Notes under the pieces: generated by a model
Seen by the model: only the letters and a program-made list of their open reading frames with translations
What the model was told of the DNA's origin: nothing
The model's database searches: none
In this document: piece by piece, positions 63,529 through 64,000 of the stretch
Layout: every line of letters begins with the position of its first letter
Numbering within the stretch: the stretch's first letter is position 1
Origin: Lentilactobacillus diolivorans DSM 14421
GTDB lineage: Bacteria; Bacillota; Bacilli; Lactobacillales; Lactobacillaceae
NCBI RefSeq assembly: GCF_001434255.1
Contig: NZ_AZEY01000098.1
Span: forward strand, 91,985-155,984
Direction of reading: 5' to 3'
DNA length: 64,000 nucleotides
Program-made: the position numbers and the translations under genes

Positions 63529-63763
63529 TTGTGCCATTAATTAATTTTTAACTTGTTTATCTATTTTAGTAAAAGGAGACCATGTTAGTATAGTTTTTTG
63601 CAATTTAATTATTCCGAACGCTAGATATAATCAAAGATTGATTTTTCTTTAAAGAAGGTAAATCAGTTAACCTTGCGATTTAATAGTCGTTTCAAGAAAT
63701 AAATTTACGAAAACTCATATATTAATTCGAATATTTTACTAAAATACTATTTACATTACTAAA

Positions 63764-63777
63764 TGAAAGCGCTACAA
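63764..63777 (+). promoter_or_regulatory. Cre-like site 1 before the last transporter
   Basis: TGAAAGCGCTACAA, near the TACTAT -10-like box at 63745. Confidence 0.5.
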
Positions 63778-63783
63778 TCTGTT

Positions 63784-63797
63784 TGTAAGCGTTTAAC
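63784..63797 (+). promoter_or_regulatory. Cre site 2 before the last transporter
   Basis: TGTAAGCGTTTAAC is nearly identical to the second cre site at 52862, 20 bases after site 1. Confidence 0.65.
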
Positions 63798-63846
63798 ATT
63801 TCTTTTCTATCTCTGTAATTTATTTTATCGAATGGAGTGATATATC

Positions 63847-64000
63847 ATGTCTCAGAATAATGATTCCAAGGAACCGGTTAAGACAGTTGTTGGGGAAATT
63901 ACTAACGCTAAAATAAAAGATTCACAACAACCAAAACTACCTTGGATGGTTTCGTCGGCTATGTTTTTAGCACCACTTTGCTGGTATGGGCCAATTGGTT
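63847..64000 (+). CDS. Start of a probable MFS transporter, cut by window edge
   Basis: ATG 63847 follows GGAG, and 51 codons are visible. After a polar cytosolic N-terminus (NDSKEPVKTVVGEITNAKIK) begins the first membrane segment (LPWMVSSAMFLAPLCWYGPIG). The length and start pattern fit MFS sugar or organic-anion transporters, and the LacI gene with cre sites upstream supports a sugar link. Too short to assign further. Confidence 0.6.
   Translation, partial: MSQNNDSKEPVKTVVGEITNAKIKDSQQPKLPWMVSSAMFLAPLCWYGPIG

Overview
The window looks like chromosomal DNA from a heterofermentative lactobacillus, most likely genus Lentilactobacillus (buchneri/kefiri/hilgardii group). The evidence is moderate AT-richness, AGGAGG-type ribosome sites, two T-box leaders, CcpA-type cre boxes, a secreted protein whose N-terminus resembles the S-layer proteins of that group, and repeated intergenic hairpins. 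Genus assignment rests on remembered family resemblance, not a search. No rRNA, tRNA, CRISPR array, prophage or replication origin was seen.

Layout. 1-7.4 kb: a sedolisin (S53) peptidase cut by the window edge, an NlpC/P60 wall hydrolase, a DJ-1-like protein, a two-gene ABC-2 exporter and small membrane proteins. 7.5-12 kb: a broken SufD-like gene, a DHA2 multidrug exporter divergent from a TetR regulator, and a DUF3290-DUF421 pair. 12.5-20 kb: an aminotransferase, then a decaying stretch (helveticin-J-like tail, RelB/DinJ antitoxin with a dead PemK/MazF-like toxin, a nonsense-interrupted gene), an S-layer-type protein and a second DHA2 exporter. 20-25 kb: TetR, a 43-residue membrane peptide, oleate hydratase, a third exporter and a 53-residue peptide. 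25-35 kb: glutamate dehydrogenase, a fused amino-acid binding-protein/permease, two M20 amidohydrolases, LemA-HtpX, a T-box-controlled ketopantoate-reductase-family gene and prephenate dehydratase. 35-43 kb: hydrolase, small secreted protein, LysR/acetyltransferase pair, D-2-hydroxyacid dehydrogenase, T-box-controlled BrnQ and an isochorismatase-family gene. 43-51 kb: YfhO-type membrane protein, amidase, metal-binding lipoprotein and two GH25 muramidases. 51-64 kb: carbohydrate region with AraC, a GPH symporter, GH127 beta-L-arabinofuranosidase, GapN-type dehydrogenase, an MFS transporter, a DUF2264 protein, a LacI regulator and the start of another probable transporter, with several cre sites.

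A theme is branched-chain and aromatic amino-acid handling. The aminotransferase can make 2-oxo acids, glutamate dehydrogenase supplies 2-oxoglutarate, two reductases (one under a T-box with a Val specifier) can reduce oxo acids, and BrnQ (T-box with an Ile specifier) imports Ile/Leu/Val. A second theme is plant pentose use: the GH127 enzyme releases arabinose and the neighbouring symporter probably imports arabinosides. A third is cell-wall turnover by NlpC, amidase and GH25 enzymes that carry SH3-like tails.

The most noteworthy non-coding items are: a candidate free-standing small RNA at 56,643-56,767 with its own promoter, a three-way-junction fold with a CCCC loop, and a terminator; a 140-bp MITE-like insertion with an 8-bp target duplication inside a palindromic repeat, where the empty site can be rebuilt from another copy in this window; a palindromic repeat family whose centres differ in sequence but stay self-complementary; and a Val-type T-box in front of a PanE-like reductase.
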